A stretch of DNA of 14,200 bases, taken from Candidatus Taylorbacteria bacterium RIFCSPLOWO2_01_FULL_50_130 (GTDB lineage: Bacteria > Patescibacteriota > Minisyncoccia > Phycocordibacterales > UBA10002). Numbering within the stretch: the first letter of the stretch is position 1; every line of letters begins with the position of its first letter. The notes below the pieces were generated by a model, which saw nothing but the letters and a program-made list of their open reading frames with translations, had not been told where the DNA came from and ran no database searches. Positions 1 through 5,785 of the stretch are shown here, piece after piece. The position numbers were made by a program, and so were the translations under genes. The stretch lies in assembly GCA_001821155.1 (NCBI GenBank), contig MHSB01000041.1, forward strand, positions 1 to 14,200, in the 5' to 3' direction.

Positions 1-246
1 AGTATAAACGTCGAAGTCCAAAGAGTGGGTAGTGAGAGCAGTCTTAGCATGCTCCGACGTTTTTCAAAACGCGTGCAGGGTTCCGGCGTACTTAGCAAGG
101 TGCGCAGTGTTCGATACAAAACCCGAGTCCAATCGGTTTTAAAAAGAAAACTGTCGACTCTGAAGCTTTTGAAGAAACAGGCAAAGCGGCTCTATCTTGC
201 CAAGCTTGGGAAATTGCCCCCCGAGGAAAAGAAAAGGAGACGATAG
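1..246 (+). CDS. rpsU: 30S ribosomal protein bS21 (5' end cut by the window)
   Basis: Small very basic protein. The frame is open from base 1 and begins with residues like SINVEV, so the true start probably lies just upstream; an internal GTG at 25 would shorten it. The pattern LLRRF/KRVQ typical of bS21 appears as MLRRFSKRVQGSGVL, followed by a long Lys/Arg-rich tail ending in KRRR. bS21 sits on the small-subunit platform near the anti-Shine-Dalgarno end of 16S rRNA and helps mRNA initiation. In CPR genomes bS21 paralogues often carry this RVQGxGV extension (family knowledge recalled, not searched). It is followed at 6 bp by ybeY, another small-subunit factor, so the two are probably co-transcribed. 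Confidence 0.85.
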   Translation, partial: SINVEVQRVGSESSLSMLRRFSKRVQGSGVLSKVRSVRYKTRVQSVLKRKLSTLKLLKKQAKRLYLAKLGKLPPEEKKRRR

Positions 247-252
247 CATGAG

Positions 253-636
253 ATGCCGTTTGCGATTTACGTGAAAAAAGGCGCTGCGCCGCGCATCGGG
301 CGATCTTTTTTGCTTCGCGCGAAAAATGCCGTGCTGGGGCGAGCCTATGATCTAAGCGTCGCGTTTGTGGATGACGCCGCGATGGGCCGCGCTAATCGCG
401 TCTACCGCGGAAGGCGCGTCGCAACGGATATCCTTAGTTTCCCGCTCTCCCGCAGTTCGGGGGAAATCCTGCTTTCAATGGCGGAAATCAGAAAACGGGC
501 GAAAGTATTCGGGCGCGGCGCGTCAAATTTTCTATCGTTCCTGTTTATCCACGGCCTGCTTCATTTGAAAGGATACTCACATGGGAGTAAAATGGAGCGT
601 GAAGAGGAAAAAATCAGAAGAAAATTTGAAATTTGA
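253..636 (+). CDS. ybeY: Endoribonuclease YbeY (rRNA maturation factor)
   Basis: Single-strand-specific metallo-endoribonuclease involved in 16S rRNA 3'-end maturation and ribosome quality control. 127 residues, at the short end for the family. The metal-binding signature is HGLLHLKGYSHG near residues 100-111: the three histidines (HxxxH and the last H) are kept, but the usual Asp of GYDH is Ser. Upstream family features are FVDD, the NRVYRG segment and TDILSFPL, with GEILLS after them. Start choice: ATG 253 continues the frame. AGGAG at 235-239 lies 13 nt upstream, and a second ATG at 248, better spaced from it, opens only an 8-codon frame. It follows rpsU directly. Confidence 0.9.
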   Translation: MPFAIYVKKGAAPRIGRSFLLRAKNAVLGRAYDLSVAFVDDAAMGRANRVYRGRRVATDILSFPLSRSSGEILLSMAEIRKRAKVFGRGASNFLSFLFIHGLLHLKGYSHGSKMEREEEKIRRKFEI

Positions 637-672
637 TTTTCTCCGAATTGTGAATTCAGAATTATGAATTAC

Positions 673-690
673 GGGAAGTCACTTCTTCCC
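673..690 (+). repeat. Hairpin inside AATTCAT-type repeats between ybeY and ftsA
   Basis: GGGAAG (673-678) pairs with CTTCCC (685-690) around a 6-nt loop. It is flanked on the left by GAATTATGAATT-like sequence and on the right by four TTCATA-type units running into the ftsA start. No T-run follows, so it is not a convincing intrinsic terminator; it may be an attenuating hairpin or just a repeat. Confidence 0.5.
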
Positions 691-722
691 ATTCATATTT
701 CATAATTCATACTTCATAATTC

Positions 723-1904
723 ATGTCTAGAACCATAGCTGTTGGCATTGATATCGGAACCTTTCAGACGCGCGTAGTGGCCGCGGAGAGCGCTCGCGAA
801 GGAGAGCGAGAACTTCCGCGGGTAATCGGAGTCGGTTTTGCCGAATCTCGCGGACTCCGGCATGGACATATTCTGAATCAAGGAGACGCGGTAAAAAGCG
901 TCAAGCGGGCGCTCCTGCAGGCGTCAAAGGCCGCAGGAGTGCCGATAAAACGAGCAATCGCTTCGATAGGCGGCATTGGGCTTGGAAGCATCGTATCAAG
1001 CGGCGCGGTGGTCATTTCGAGAGCCGATTCGGAAATCACGGAGCTTGACATCAACAAGGCGGTGGAAGTAAGCCGCCAGGAAATCCCCGCCTCGTTCGCG
1101 CAAAACAGAAGCATACTGCACACGATTCCTCTCTTGTTCAAAGTAGACGGCAGGACGGTTTTGGGAAAGCCGGATAGTCTCAAGGGAAGTAAGTTGGAAG
1201 TGAAAACCCTCCTCATCACCTGCTTCGAAAACCACGTCAACGACCTTCTAGAAACGCTCGGCGAAGCCGGTATTGAAGTGGAGGACCTCGTCGCCGCCCC
1301 CCTCTCCGCGAGCTTGGTGACACTCACGCGCCAACAAAAGATGGCCGGCGTCGTGCTTGCGAACATTGGGTCGGAGACGGTTTCCATCGTCGTGTTTGAG
1401 AATAATGTGCCAATCTCGCTTGAAGTGTTCCCGATTGGAAGTAACGACATAACGAACGATATCGCGCTCGGCCTCCGGGTGCCACTCGAAGAAGCCGAGA
1501 ACATCAAGCGCGGCTCGATCAGTGGCGGCACGTATCCGCGCAAAAAACTGGAGGAAGTTATTGAAGCGCGGCTCTCCGACATATTCGAGCTTATTGAAGC
1601 GCACTTGAAAAAACTTGGGCGCAGCGGACTGCTCCCGGCCGGCATCGTGCTTACCGGCGGCGGCTCGGCGATTGATACCGTGGGAGACTTGGCAAAATCC
1701 GCGCTCCGCCTTCCTTCGCGGGTTGCTTCCATTTCCTTCGGCGACAACATCCGCGGACAGATACGGGACGCCTCGTGGTCTGTTGCGTATGGACTCTGCG
1801 TTATCGGGCTTGAACACGGCGAAGAGGAGACAATCACCGGGCTTAAATTGGTCAGAAAAACCCGTAACGGATTGATGAATCTCTTGCGGCAGTTTTTGCC
1901 GTAG
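723..1904 (+). CDS. ftsA: Cell division protein FtsA (actin-like membrane anchor of the Z-ring)
   Basis: Actin-fold ATPase that tethers FtsZ to the membrane and recruits later division proteins. 393 residues, normal length. Phosphate-1 loop GIDIGTFQTRVV at residues 8-19; the 1C/SHS2 region follows (about 85-165); adenosine motif GIVLTGGGSAI at 307-317. The phosphate-2 motif, canonically DIGGGTTD, is here NIGSETVS (214-221), which I believe is common in parcubacterial FtsA but may weaken ATP hydrolysis. The last 12 residues (NGLMNLLRQFLP) form the amphipathic membrane-targeting helix. Start: ATG 723 directly after a CATAATTCATG context with no Shine-Dalgarno. Unusually, ftsZ is 1.2 kb downstream instead of adjacent. 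The 319-aa antisense frame is a shadow. Confidence 0.93.
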   Translation: MSRTIAVGIDIGTFQTRVVAAESAREGERELPRVIGVGFAESRGLRHGHILNQGDAVKSVKRALLQASKAAGVPIKRAIASIGGIGLGSIVSSGAVVISRADSEITELDINKAVEVSRQEIPASFAQNRSILHTIPLLFKVDGRTVLGKPDSLKGSKLEVKTLLITCFENHVNDLLETLGEAGIEVEDLVAAPLSASLVTLTRQQKMAGVVLANIGSETVSIVVFENNVPISLEVFPIGSNDITNDIALGLRVPLEEAENIKRGSISGGTYPRKKLEEVIEARLSDIFELIEAHLKKLGRSGLLPAGIVLTGGGSAIDTVGDLAKSALRLPSRVASISFGDNIRGQIRDASWSVAYGLCVIGLEHGEEETITGLKLVRKTRNGLMNLLRQFLP

Positions 1905-2026
1905 ACCTACGCCTTGACTGTAGAATGTTAACCCTTGCGGTAAAATTCATACGAACTCTACGCACAGGCGCATAGTATTCAAGGTAGAGTTAAATGTGCC
2001 AGTTAATTTCCTCTGTCACTTTCTTC

Positions 2027-2054
2027 ATTCCATTATTCGCGCGAATAATGGAAT
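2027..2054. repeat. Perfect 28-bp palindrome
   Basis: The arm ATTCCATTATTCGC (2027-2040) is followed immediately by its exact reverse complement (2041-2054), with no spacer. It could be a dimeric regulator site, a cruciform-forming sequence, or the head-to-head remnant of a repeat. Nothing recognisable is encoded around it. Confidence 0.85.
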
Positions 2055-2180
2055 AAACACTACGTTTGGATGCTGGATTTTCGTGAATCCTTATCTCTCT
2101 TTTGGCAATTCTTTGAAAAGGGAAATTCGTGTTATGAATTGCAGATTCCAACCTCCGTGGGAATATAGTAGATGCAAGTA

Positions 2181-2240
2181 AACTCCGCTCGTCCTATCCC
2201 TGTGCAGGAGCACAGGGCGTTCGGCGAGCGGAGTTTCCTT
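2181..2240 (+). terminator. Nested double hairpin followed by a short T-rich tail
   Basis: Outer stem AACTCCGCTCG (2181-2191) with CGAGCGGAGTT (2225-2235), 11 bp. Inner stem CCCTGTGC (2198-2205) with GCACAGGG (2210-2217), loop AGGA. The tail TTTCCTTT follows. The outer stem resembles the terminator upstream of valS (AACTCCG...CGGAGTTTTCC), suggesting a shared terminator style. It would end transcription from ftsA or a small RNA. Confidence 0.6.
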
Positions 2241-2255
2241 TAAGAACCCTCGGTT

Positions 2256-2363
2256 CTCAAGGGACTGTTGCCGAATAGCGTTTTTGTCACTTTTTGTCCA
2301 AAATAACCCTTATTTCTGCGTGGCAAAAACGACGATTTTGCCATTCGGCAACAGTCCCCTCAA
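2256..2363. mobile_element. 98-bp MITE-like element, copy 1, with 5-bp target duplication
   Basis: The element is 2261-2358. Terminal inverted repeats are GGGACTGTTGCCGAAT (2261-2276) and its exact complement (2343-2358). An inner arm CGTTTTTGTCAC (2279-2290) pairs with GTGGCAAAAACG (2320-2331) with one wobble, so nearly the whole element folds into one hairpin. CTCAA flanks both sides (2256-2260 and 2359-2363) as a target-site duplication. It is identical over all 98 bases to 5786-5883. It encodes no transposase and must be mobilised in trans if active. The parent IS family is not identifiable from the ends alone. Confidence 0.88.
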
Positions 2364-2490
2364 CGCTCGCTCGCAGACTCGCTCACTGCTCTCCTCCACG
2401 GGGAAACTACAGTTTCCCCGCCCCCTTTCGCTGACCCGCCATTCATCCCTGCCTAGGAAGGCAGGGAGTTCTGGCGAGTCATTAAAATAA
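2364..2490. repeat. Hairpin-rich dispersed-repeat block next to MITE copy 1
   Basis: After a GCTCGC/GACTCGCTC-rich run there are two strong hairpins. CGGGGAAAC (2399-2407) pairs with GTTTCCCCG (2412-2420). The second is extended: TGACCCGCCA pairs with TGGCGAGTCA with one mismatch, enclosing CCCTGCCT/AGGCAGGG. No gene is supported. From recollection, similar sequence recurs in parcubacterial spacers; this was not searched. Confidence 0.5.
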
Positions 2491-2491
2491 C

Positions 2492-2520
2492 GACTTTGGA
2501 AAGAGTTTCTTTCCAAAGTC
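2492..2520 (-). terminator. Intrinsic terminator of the minus-strand gene at 2552-2875
   Basis: Perfect 11-bp stem GACTTTGGAAA (2492-2502) / TTTCCAAAGTC (2510-2520) with a 7-nt loop. On the minus strand it is followed by GTTATTTTAAT. It lies 32 bp beyond the stop codon of the minus-strand gene. A T-run (TTTTTTT) is also present farther along the plus strand, so it could act weakly in both directions. Confidence 0.65.
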
Positions 2521-2551
2521 AAAATCCGCGTGATTTTTTTATTGTAGGCCT

Positions 2552-2875
2552 TCAAAAGTACCGCGAAACTGCTCCGCCACGTCTTTCTACACGCAAGTCA
2601 TGCAATAACGCATTCATGCATTCTCTGCTGGACTCCAGCAATTCCACCTCCGCCGAAAGTTCTAGCTGTACGATATAGCCTGCCAATTCCCCGTAAGTTA
2701 TCACTGTGTTACCTTTAAGAGATTGACCGCACGCAAGCTTGAGGCAAGTGACGGTAAATCCGTCACGTCCATAATCCTGAATTCCACTTGTGTTAAAGAT
2801 ATCTCCGGGAGAGAGTTGTCGAAATGTGGTCGGCAACCTTTGGTCGCTAAACTCTCTTATTAGGGGTATATTCAC
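2552..2875 (-). CDS. Small uncharacterised protein, 107 aa
   Basis: I do not recognise a named family. The protein starts at GTG (2873-2875 on the plus map); an in-frame stop lies 18 bases upstream. The middle (FRQLSPGDIFNTSGIQ, then GRDGFTVTCLKLACGQS) has the Gly-Asp-x-Phe turn and alternating hydrophobics of small all-beta proteins of the 'F..L..GD.F' type seen in phages and CPR genomes; this resemblance is weak. The second half is more helical (ELSAEVELLESSRECMNALL). Support for a real gene: a TTGACA promoter upstream, a perfect-stem terminator 32 bp downstream, and no conserved gene on the other strand. It is divergent from ftsZ and has no Shine-Dalgarno. Confidence 0.55.
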   Translation of the reverse strand: MNIPLIREFSDQRLPTTFRQLSPGDIFNTSGIQDYGRDGFTVTCLKLACGQSLKGNTVITYGELAGYIVQLELSAEVELLESSRECMNALLHDLRVERRGGAVSRYF

Positions 2876-2918
2876 AGTATATAGTATGTTCTATGAGTGT
2901 TGTGCTGTGTTCGCTCAA

Positions 2919-2947
2919 AATACAAGCATATATAGATTTATTGTCAA
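2919..2947 (-). promoter_or_regulatory. Sigma70-like promoter for the minus-strand gene
   Basis: On the minus strand: TTGACA (2947-2942), 17-bp spacer, TGTATT (2924-2919). The -35 is a perfect consensus and the -10 matches 4 of 6. The predicted start is about 35 nt upstream of the GTG at 2875. Confidence 0.55.
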
Positions 2948-2970
2948 CCCCTTTTCTTTTTAGAACCTTC

Positions 2971-2979
2971 TGTTATCAT
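2971..2979 (+). promoter_or_regulatory. Possible extended -10 promoter for ftsZ
   Basis: TGTTATCAT is an extended -10 (TG-n-TATCAT) with no good -35 at normal spacing. It would give ftsZ its own transcript with a leader of roughly 105 nt, which is plausible because ftsZ is cut off from ftsA by the accessory spacer. Confidence 0.35.
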
Positions 2980-3053
2980 AACTTTTACCTACGGAGAGTT
3001 TGATTGTCGTCCGTTCTTGGCTCTATTTTGAATGTTTTAGTATTTAAACTTTT

Positions 3054-3081
3054 TCGATATTCGAAATTCGATATTCGAAAT
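3054..3081 (+). repeat. Two tandem 14-bp units upstream of ftsZ
   Basis: TCGATATTCGAAAT is repeated exactly twice (3054-3067, 3068-3081), ending 11 bp before the ftsZ ATG. Each unit is itself partly palindromic around TTCGAA. It occupies the place where a ribosome-binding site would be expected. Confidence 0.85.
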
Positions 3082-3092
3082 TTCTTCACACC

Positions 3093-4238
3093 ATGCCTCA
3101 AATCACCCCTGACGTTGAAGCGTTCGCGAGAATAAAAGTCTTTGGGTGCGGTGGTTCCGGCAAGAACGCGCTGAACCATATGATTAACTCCAAGGTAAAA
3201 GGAGTTGAATTTATCGCGATTAACACTGACGCGCAGGACTTGCACAATACGCTCGCAAAGAAAAAAATTCACATCGGCAAGAATCTTACGCGCGGCCTCG
3301 GCACGGGAATGAATCCGGAGGTCGGTAAGCGAGCGGCGGAGGAAACGCGAGAAGAACTGCAAGAGGCCATCAAAGGAGCGGATATGGTGTTCATTGCCGG
3401 AGGCGAAGGCGGCGGAACATTTACCGGCTCGGCTCCGGTTGTTGCCAAAACTGCCAAGGAGATGGGAGCGCTTACAGTCGCGGTAACCACTAAGCCTTTT
3501 TTCTTCGAGGGAGCGCAGAGAATCCGTCTCGCGGACATGGGACTTGAGGACCTTCGAAAGGTTGTTGACGCGATTATTGTGATTCCGAATGATAGAATTC
3601 TTTCCACCATTTCCAAAGAGACGACCGCTAAGGCGGCATTCGCGATGTGCGACGACATCCTGCGGCAGGCGGTGGAGGGCATTTCAGACCTTATCACGAC
3701 CCCGGGTATAATTAACCTTGATTTTGCGGACATTCGGGCGATTCTTGAAAGCGCGGGCTCGGCGCTCATCGGCATCGGCTCCGCTACGGGAGAAAAGCGC
3801 GCTGAAGAAGCGGCAAAGACCGCGATCAATTCCCCGCTTCTTGAGCTCTCCATCAACGGCGCGCGGGGCGTGCTCTTTTCCATTGCCGGCGGCGACGACC
3901 TCACCATGTTCGAAATTCAAGACGCGGCAAAGGTGATTACGGAATCCATTGATTCCAACGCGAAAGTGATCTTCGGGACTATCAAAGATGACAAACTGAA
4001 AAAGGGAGAGGTAAAAATCACAGTCATTGCGTCCGGTTTCCCGGATGGCGTAAAGTCGAAACCGTTATTCACTCCGGAAAAATCATCCGCGATGGAGGAC
4101 AAAGGGAAAATATTCAGCACGATTCTGCCGGGCTCCACTCAAAAGGAAAACCCAAAGACGGAAGAAAAGAAAGTTCTGTCGGATGTGGACGATGACTGGG
4201 GCGCTGTACCGGCTTTTTTGCGACGTGCAAAAAAGTAG
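3093..4238 (+). CDS. ftsZ: Cell division protein FtsZ (tubulin-like GTPase)
   Basis: Polymerises into the cytokinetic Z-ring. 381 residues, normal length. N-terminal GTPase domain with GCGGSGKNALNHM (18-30), NTDAQDL (44-50) and LTRGLGTGMNPE (65-76). The tubulin signature at 106-112 reads GGGTFTG where FtsZ normally has GGGTGTG: F110 replaces a glycine, and GSAP replaces GAAP. Then PFFFEGAQR (135-143), IVIPNDRIL, and the T7 synergy loop NLDFADIR (208-215) with both aspartates. A variable linker leads to the C-terminal peptide DDDWGAVPAFLRRAKK, which matches the FtsA-binding D-x-PAFLRR consensus. Start ATG 3093 follows the tandem repeat, without Shine-Dalgarno. An intrinsic terminator follows the stop. 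Confidence 0.95.
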   Translation: MPQITPDVEAFARIKVFGCGGSGKNALNHMINSKVKGVEFIAINTDAQDLHNTLAKKKIHIGKNLTRGLGTGMNPEVGKRAAEETREELQEAIKGADMVFIAGGEGGGTFTGSAPVVAKTAKEMGALTVAVTTKPFFFEGAQRIRLADMGLEDLRKVVDAIIVIPNDRILSTISKETTAKAAFAMCDDILRQAVEGISDLITTPGIINLDFADIRAILESAGSALIGIGSATGEKRAEEAAKTAINSPLLELSINGARGVLFSIAGGDDLTMFEIQDAAKVITESIDSNAKVIFGTIKDDKLKKGEVKITVIASGFPDGVKSKPLFTPEKSSAMEDKGKIFSTILPGSTQKENPKTEEKKVLSDVDDDWGAVPAFLRRAKK

Positions 4239-4270
4239 AATTAAGAATCTTGAATTAGGGATTATGGAAA

Positions 4271-4294
4271 GACTCGCGAATCCGCGAGTTTTTC
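4271..4294 (+). terminator. ftsZ intrinsic terminator
   Basis: Stem ACTCGCG (4272-4278) / CGCGAGT (4283-4289), loop AATC, followed by TTTTTC. It lies about 33 bp after the ftsZ stop and directly abuts the trxB promoter. Confidence 0.8.
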
Positions 4295-4319
4295 AAATTT
4301 TGCGCTTTTCTGCTACAAT
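4291..4319 (+). promoter_or_regulatory. Promoter of the thioredoxin-reductase gene
   Basis: TACAAT (4314-4319) is preceded by TGC, forming an extended -10. A weak -35 (TTTCAA, 4291-4296) lies 17 bp upstream and overlaps the T-run of the ftsZ terminator. The predicted leader is only about 24 nt and has no Shine-Dalgarno. Confidence 0.55.
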
Positions 4320-4349
4320 TCTAATTGCCGGTTCTCATAACCATAATTC

Positions 4350-5339
4350 ATGCTCTACGATCTGGCCATCATCGGAGGCGGCCCTGCCGGCGTCGCCGCC
4401 GGGGTATATGCGGCGCGCAAACAACTCCGGACTCTTTTCATCGCAAAAGATTTCGGCGGGCAATCAATCGTCTCCGAAGGTATTGAAAACTGGATAGGCA
4501 CGATTAAAATCTCCGGCGTGGACTTCGCGAAGAATCTGGAGGCGCATCTGCGAGCGTATGCAGGCAATATTCTTGATATCAAAGTCGATGAAGCGGTCGT
4601 GAAGGTGACCAGCAACCGACGACCGATCTTTCGACAAGCTCAAAATCCAAAGTTCACTCGGGGGACAGCCGACAGCAACGGCGCGAGCGGTTTCGCCGTA
4701 AAAACTGACAAGGGTGAATATATCGCTAAAACCGTACTGGTTACGGCAGGAAGCGCGAGAAGAAAACTTAACGTTAAAGGAGCGGAGGCGCTTGAACACA
4801 AGGGCATCACCTATTGCGCATCCTGCGACGGGCCGCTCTTTGCCGGCCTGGATGTTGCGGTCATCGGAGGAGGGAACGCCGGCTTTGAGACCGCGGCACA
4901 GCTTCTTGCATATTGCAAAAGTGTTACGCTTATACACAAAAACGACGAATTCAAAGCCGACCCGGTGACGGTGCAAAAAGTGCTCGCGTACCCAAGCATG
5001 AGGGCGATACGCGGCGCGAACATCTTGAAAGTGACGGGAGATAAATTTGTGACGGGGCTTGTGTACGAGAGTGCGCAAACAAAGGGACCAAGGGAACTTC
5101 CGGTGCAAGGTATTTTTGTTGAGATTGGCTCGGCTCCCGCCACTGACTTTCTTGGCGACCTTGTGTCGGTCACGCCCTACAAGCAGATTGTCGTGGATTC
5201 TAAAAATCAGCGGACATCGGTTGCGGGCATTTGGGCCGCGGGAGACTGCACCGACGGTTTGTATCACCAGAACAACATCGCCGCCGGCGACGCGGTTAAG
5301 GCGCTTGAGGATATTTACTTGTATCTGCACACGAGATGA
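4350..5339 (+). CDS. trxB: Thioredoxin-disulfide reductase-like flavoprotein
   Basis: FAD- and pyridine-nucleotide-dependent oxidoreductase that passes electrons to thioredoxin. 329 residues. FAD-binding GGGPAGVAAGVYAAR (9-23); redox disulfide CASC at 156-159 (YCASCDG); nucleotide-binding GGGNAGFE (about 172-179); C-terminal FAD motif AAGDCTDG with AAGDAVKA. The NADPH-specific HRRxxxRA motif is replaced by HKNDEFKA, so the electron donor is uncertain. Residues about 89-113 (RRPIFRQAQNP...DSNGA) look like an in-frame repeat insertion between two ordinary beta-strand segments. Start ATG 4350 sits in the same CATAATTCATG context as ftsA. It appears monocistronic: a terminator lies before it and a minus-strand gene is next. 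Confidence 0.88.
   Translation: MLYDLAIIGGGPAGVAAGVYAARKQLRTLFIAKDFGGQSIVSEGIENWIGTIKISGVDFAKNLEAHLRAYAGNILDIKVDEAVVKVTSNRRPIFRQAQNPKFTRGTADSNGASGFAVKTDKGEYIAKTVLVTAGSARRKLNVKGAEALEHKGITYCASCDGPLFAGLDVAVIGGGNAGFETAAQLLAYCKSVTLIHKNDEFKADPVTVQKVLAYPSMRAIRGANILKVTGDKFVTGLVYESAQTKGPRELPVQGIFVEIGSAPATDFLGDLVSVTPYKQIVVDSKNQRTSVAGIWAAGDCTDGLYHQNNIAAGDAVKALEDIYLYLHTR
4612..4690 (+). repeat. Repeat-like insertion inside trxB
   Basis: The DNA reads CGATCTTTCGACAAGCTCAA and onward; on the other strand it encodes the peptide LSLSKDR, which I recognise from widely dispersed intergenic repeats in environmental bacteria. The frame is kept, so trxB is intact. It falls between EAVVKVTS and FAVKTDKGEY, where TrxB proteins usually have a short turn. 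Confidence 0.5.
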
Positions 5340-5553
5340 CTCTGCGAGTATCTTTGTGAATTACGAAACTTCTTTTTCACTCAAAGATGTACAAAGAAGG
5401 CAGGCGATGAGCGTTTTTTCAAACCCACGAAATCCATGAAAAAGCTCCAGACCGCCCGGCAGTATCACCGATACAGCCCACGCTCCAAGATCGAGAGCAA
5501 AATGAGTTCTAGAGTCAATACCGTAAATTGCGACTTTTCTGTCCAAGAAATGA

Positions 5554-5577
5554 AAAGCGCCTCCGTGAGGAAGCGCC
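5554..5577 (-). terminator. Terminator of the zinc-ribbon gene
   Basis: Stem GCGCCTCC (5557-5564) / GGAAGCGC (5569-5576) with one G-U and a 4-nt loop. On the minus strand it is followed by TTTTCATTTCTT. It begins about 14 bp after the stop codon at 5591. Confidence 0.7.
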
Positions 5578-5590
5578 TATGACTCAACAG

Positions 5591-5785
5591 CTACCACGTA
5601 AACGGACGCGATGCACCTTTCTGCAGAAGCGCCTTTACCTCCTTGCATTGCTTACATTGAAAGAAATCGCCACGACTCGGTGATGTTAGCCGACTCCCGC
5701 TCAAGGGGTCTGTCTGTTTGATTCTCACCCAAAGGGTCATGCTCTGACATTTCCCGCAGAATTGCATCTCGGTTTGTTCTTTCAT
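5591..5785 (-). CDS. Small zinc-ribbon protein, 64 aa
   Basis: Protein of unknown role with two metal-binding knuckles: CGKC at residues 10-13 and CKQC at 44-47, spaced like a zinc ribbon. The C-terminus is basic. I choose ATG 5783-5785 (MKEQTEMQFCGKC), because the longer frame upstream is entirely mobile-element sequence. The 98-bp MITE copy 2 is inserted exactly at this start: its target duplication ATGAA (minus strand) contains the start codon, so the native leader is now displaced by 103 bp. A terminator follows the stop. The gene may be weakly expressed or silenced, and no Shine-Dalgarno remains. Zinc ribbons of this size can bind nucleic acid or rRNA; the function is not inferable here. 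Confidence 0.6.
   Translation of the reverse strand: MKEQTEMQFCGKCQSMTLWVRIKQTDPLSGSRLTSPSRGDFFQCKQCKEVKALLQKGASRPFTW

Larger units (their letters stand above)
1905..2240 (+). other. Structured spacer downstream of ftsA; possible small RNA or long 3' UTR
   Basis: I see no protein gene here. Four foldable segments occur in series. AACTCTAC (1954-1961) pairs with GTAGAGTT (1984-1991). GGCGCAT (1967-1973) pairs with ATGTGCC (1994-2000, one G-U), interleaved with the first stem, so the two form a pseudoknot or alternative states. A perfect 28-bp palindrome lies at 2027-2054. TTGCA (2139-2143) pairs with TGCAA (2174-2178), enclosing ATTCC/GGAAT. The stretch ends at the nested hairpin 2181-2235. 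TTGACT (1914-1919) and TAAAAT (1941-1946) look promoter-like, but a 21-bp spacer is too long. Transcription is inferred only. Confidence 0.3.

Noticed and set aside
878..1837. 319-aa open frame antisense to ftsA
   Set aside because: It mirrors ftsA codons, is Ser/Pro-rich with no domain, and ftsA on the plus strand has all family motifs.
2284..2490. 68-aa plus-strand frame in the ftsA-ftsZ spacer
   Set aside because: It is built from the MITE and adjacent hairpin repeats.
3269..3907. 212-aa open frame antisense to ftsZ
   Set aside because: Low-complexity Ser/Ala/Pro shadow of a well-conserved gene.
4464..5330. 288-aa open frame antisense to trxB
   Set aside because: Shadow of a clear flavoprotein; no motifs of its own.
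5361..5546. 61-aa minus-strand frame after the zinc-ribbon gene
   Set aside because: It would start at TTG directly after the terminator at 5554-5577, has no Shine-Dalgarno and no recognisable motif. It remains possible but unsupported.
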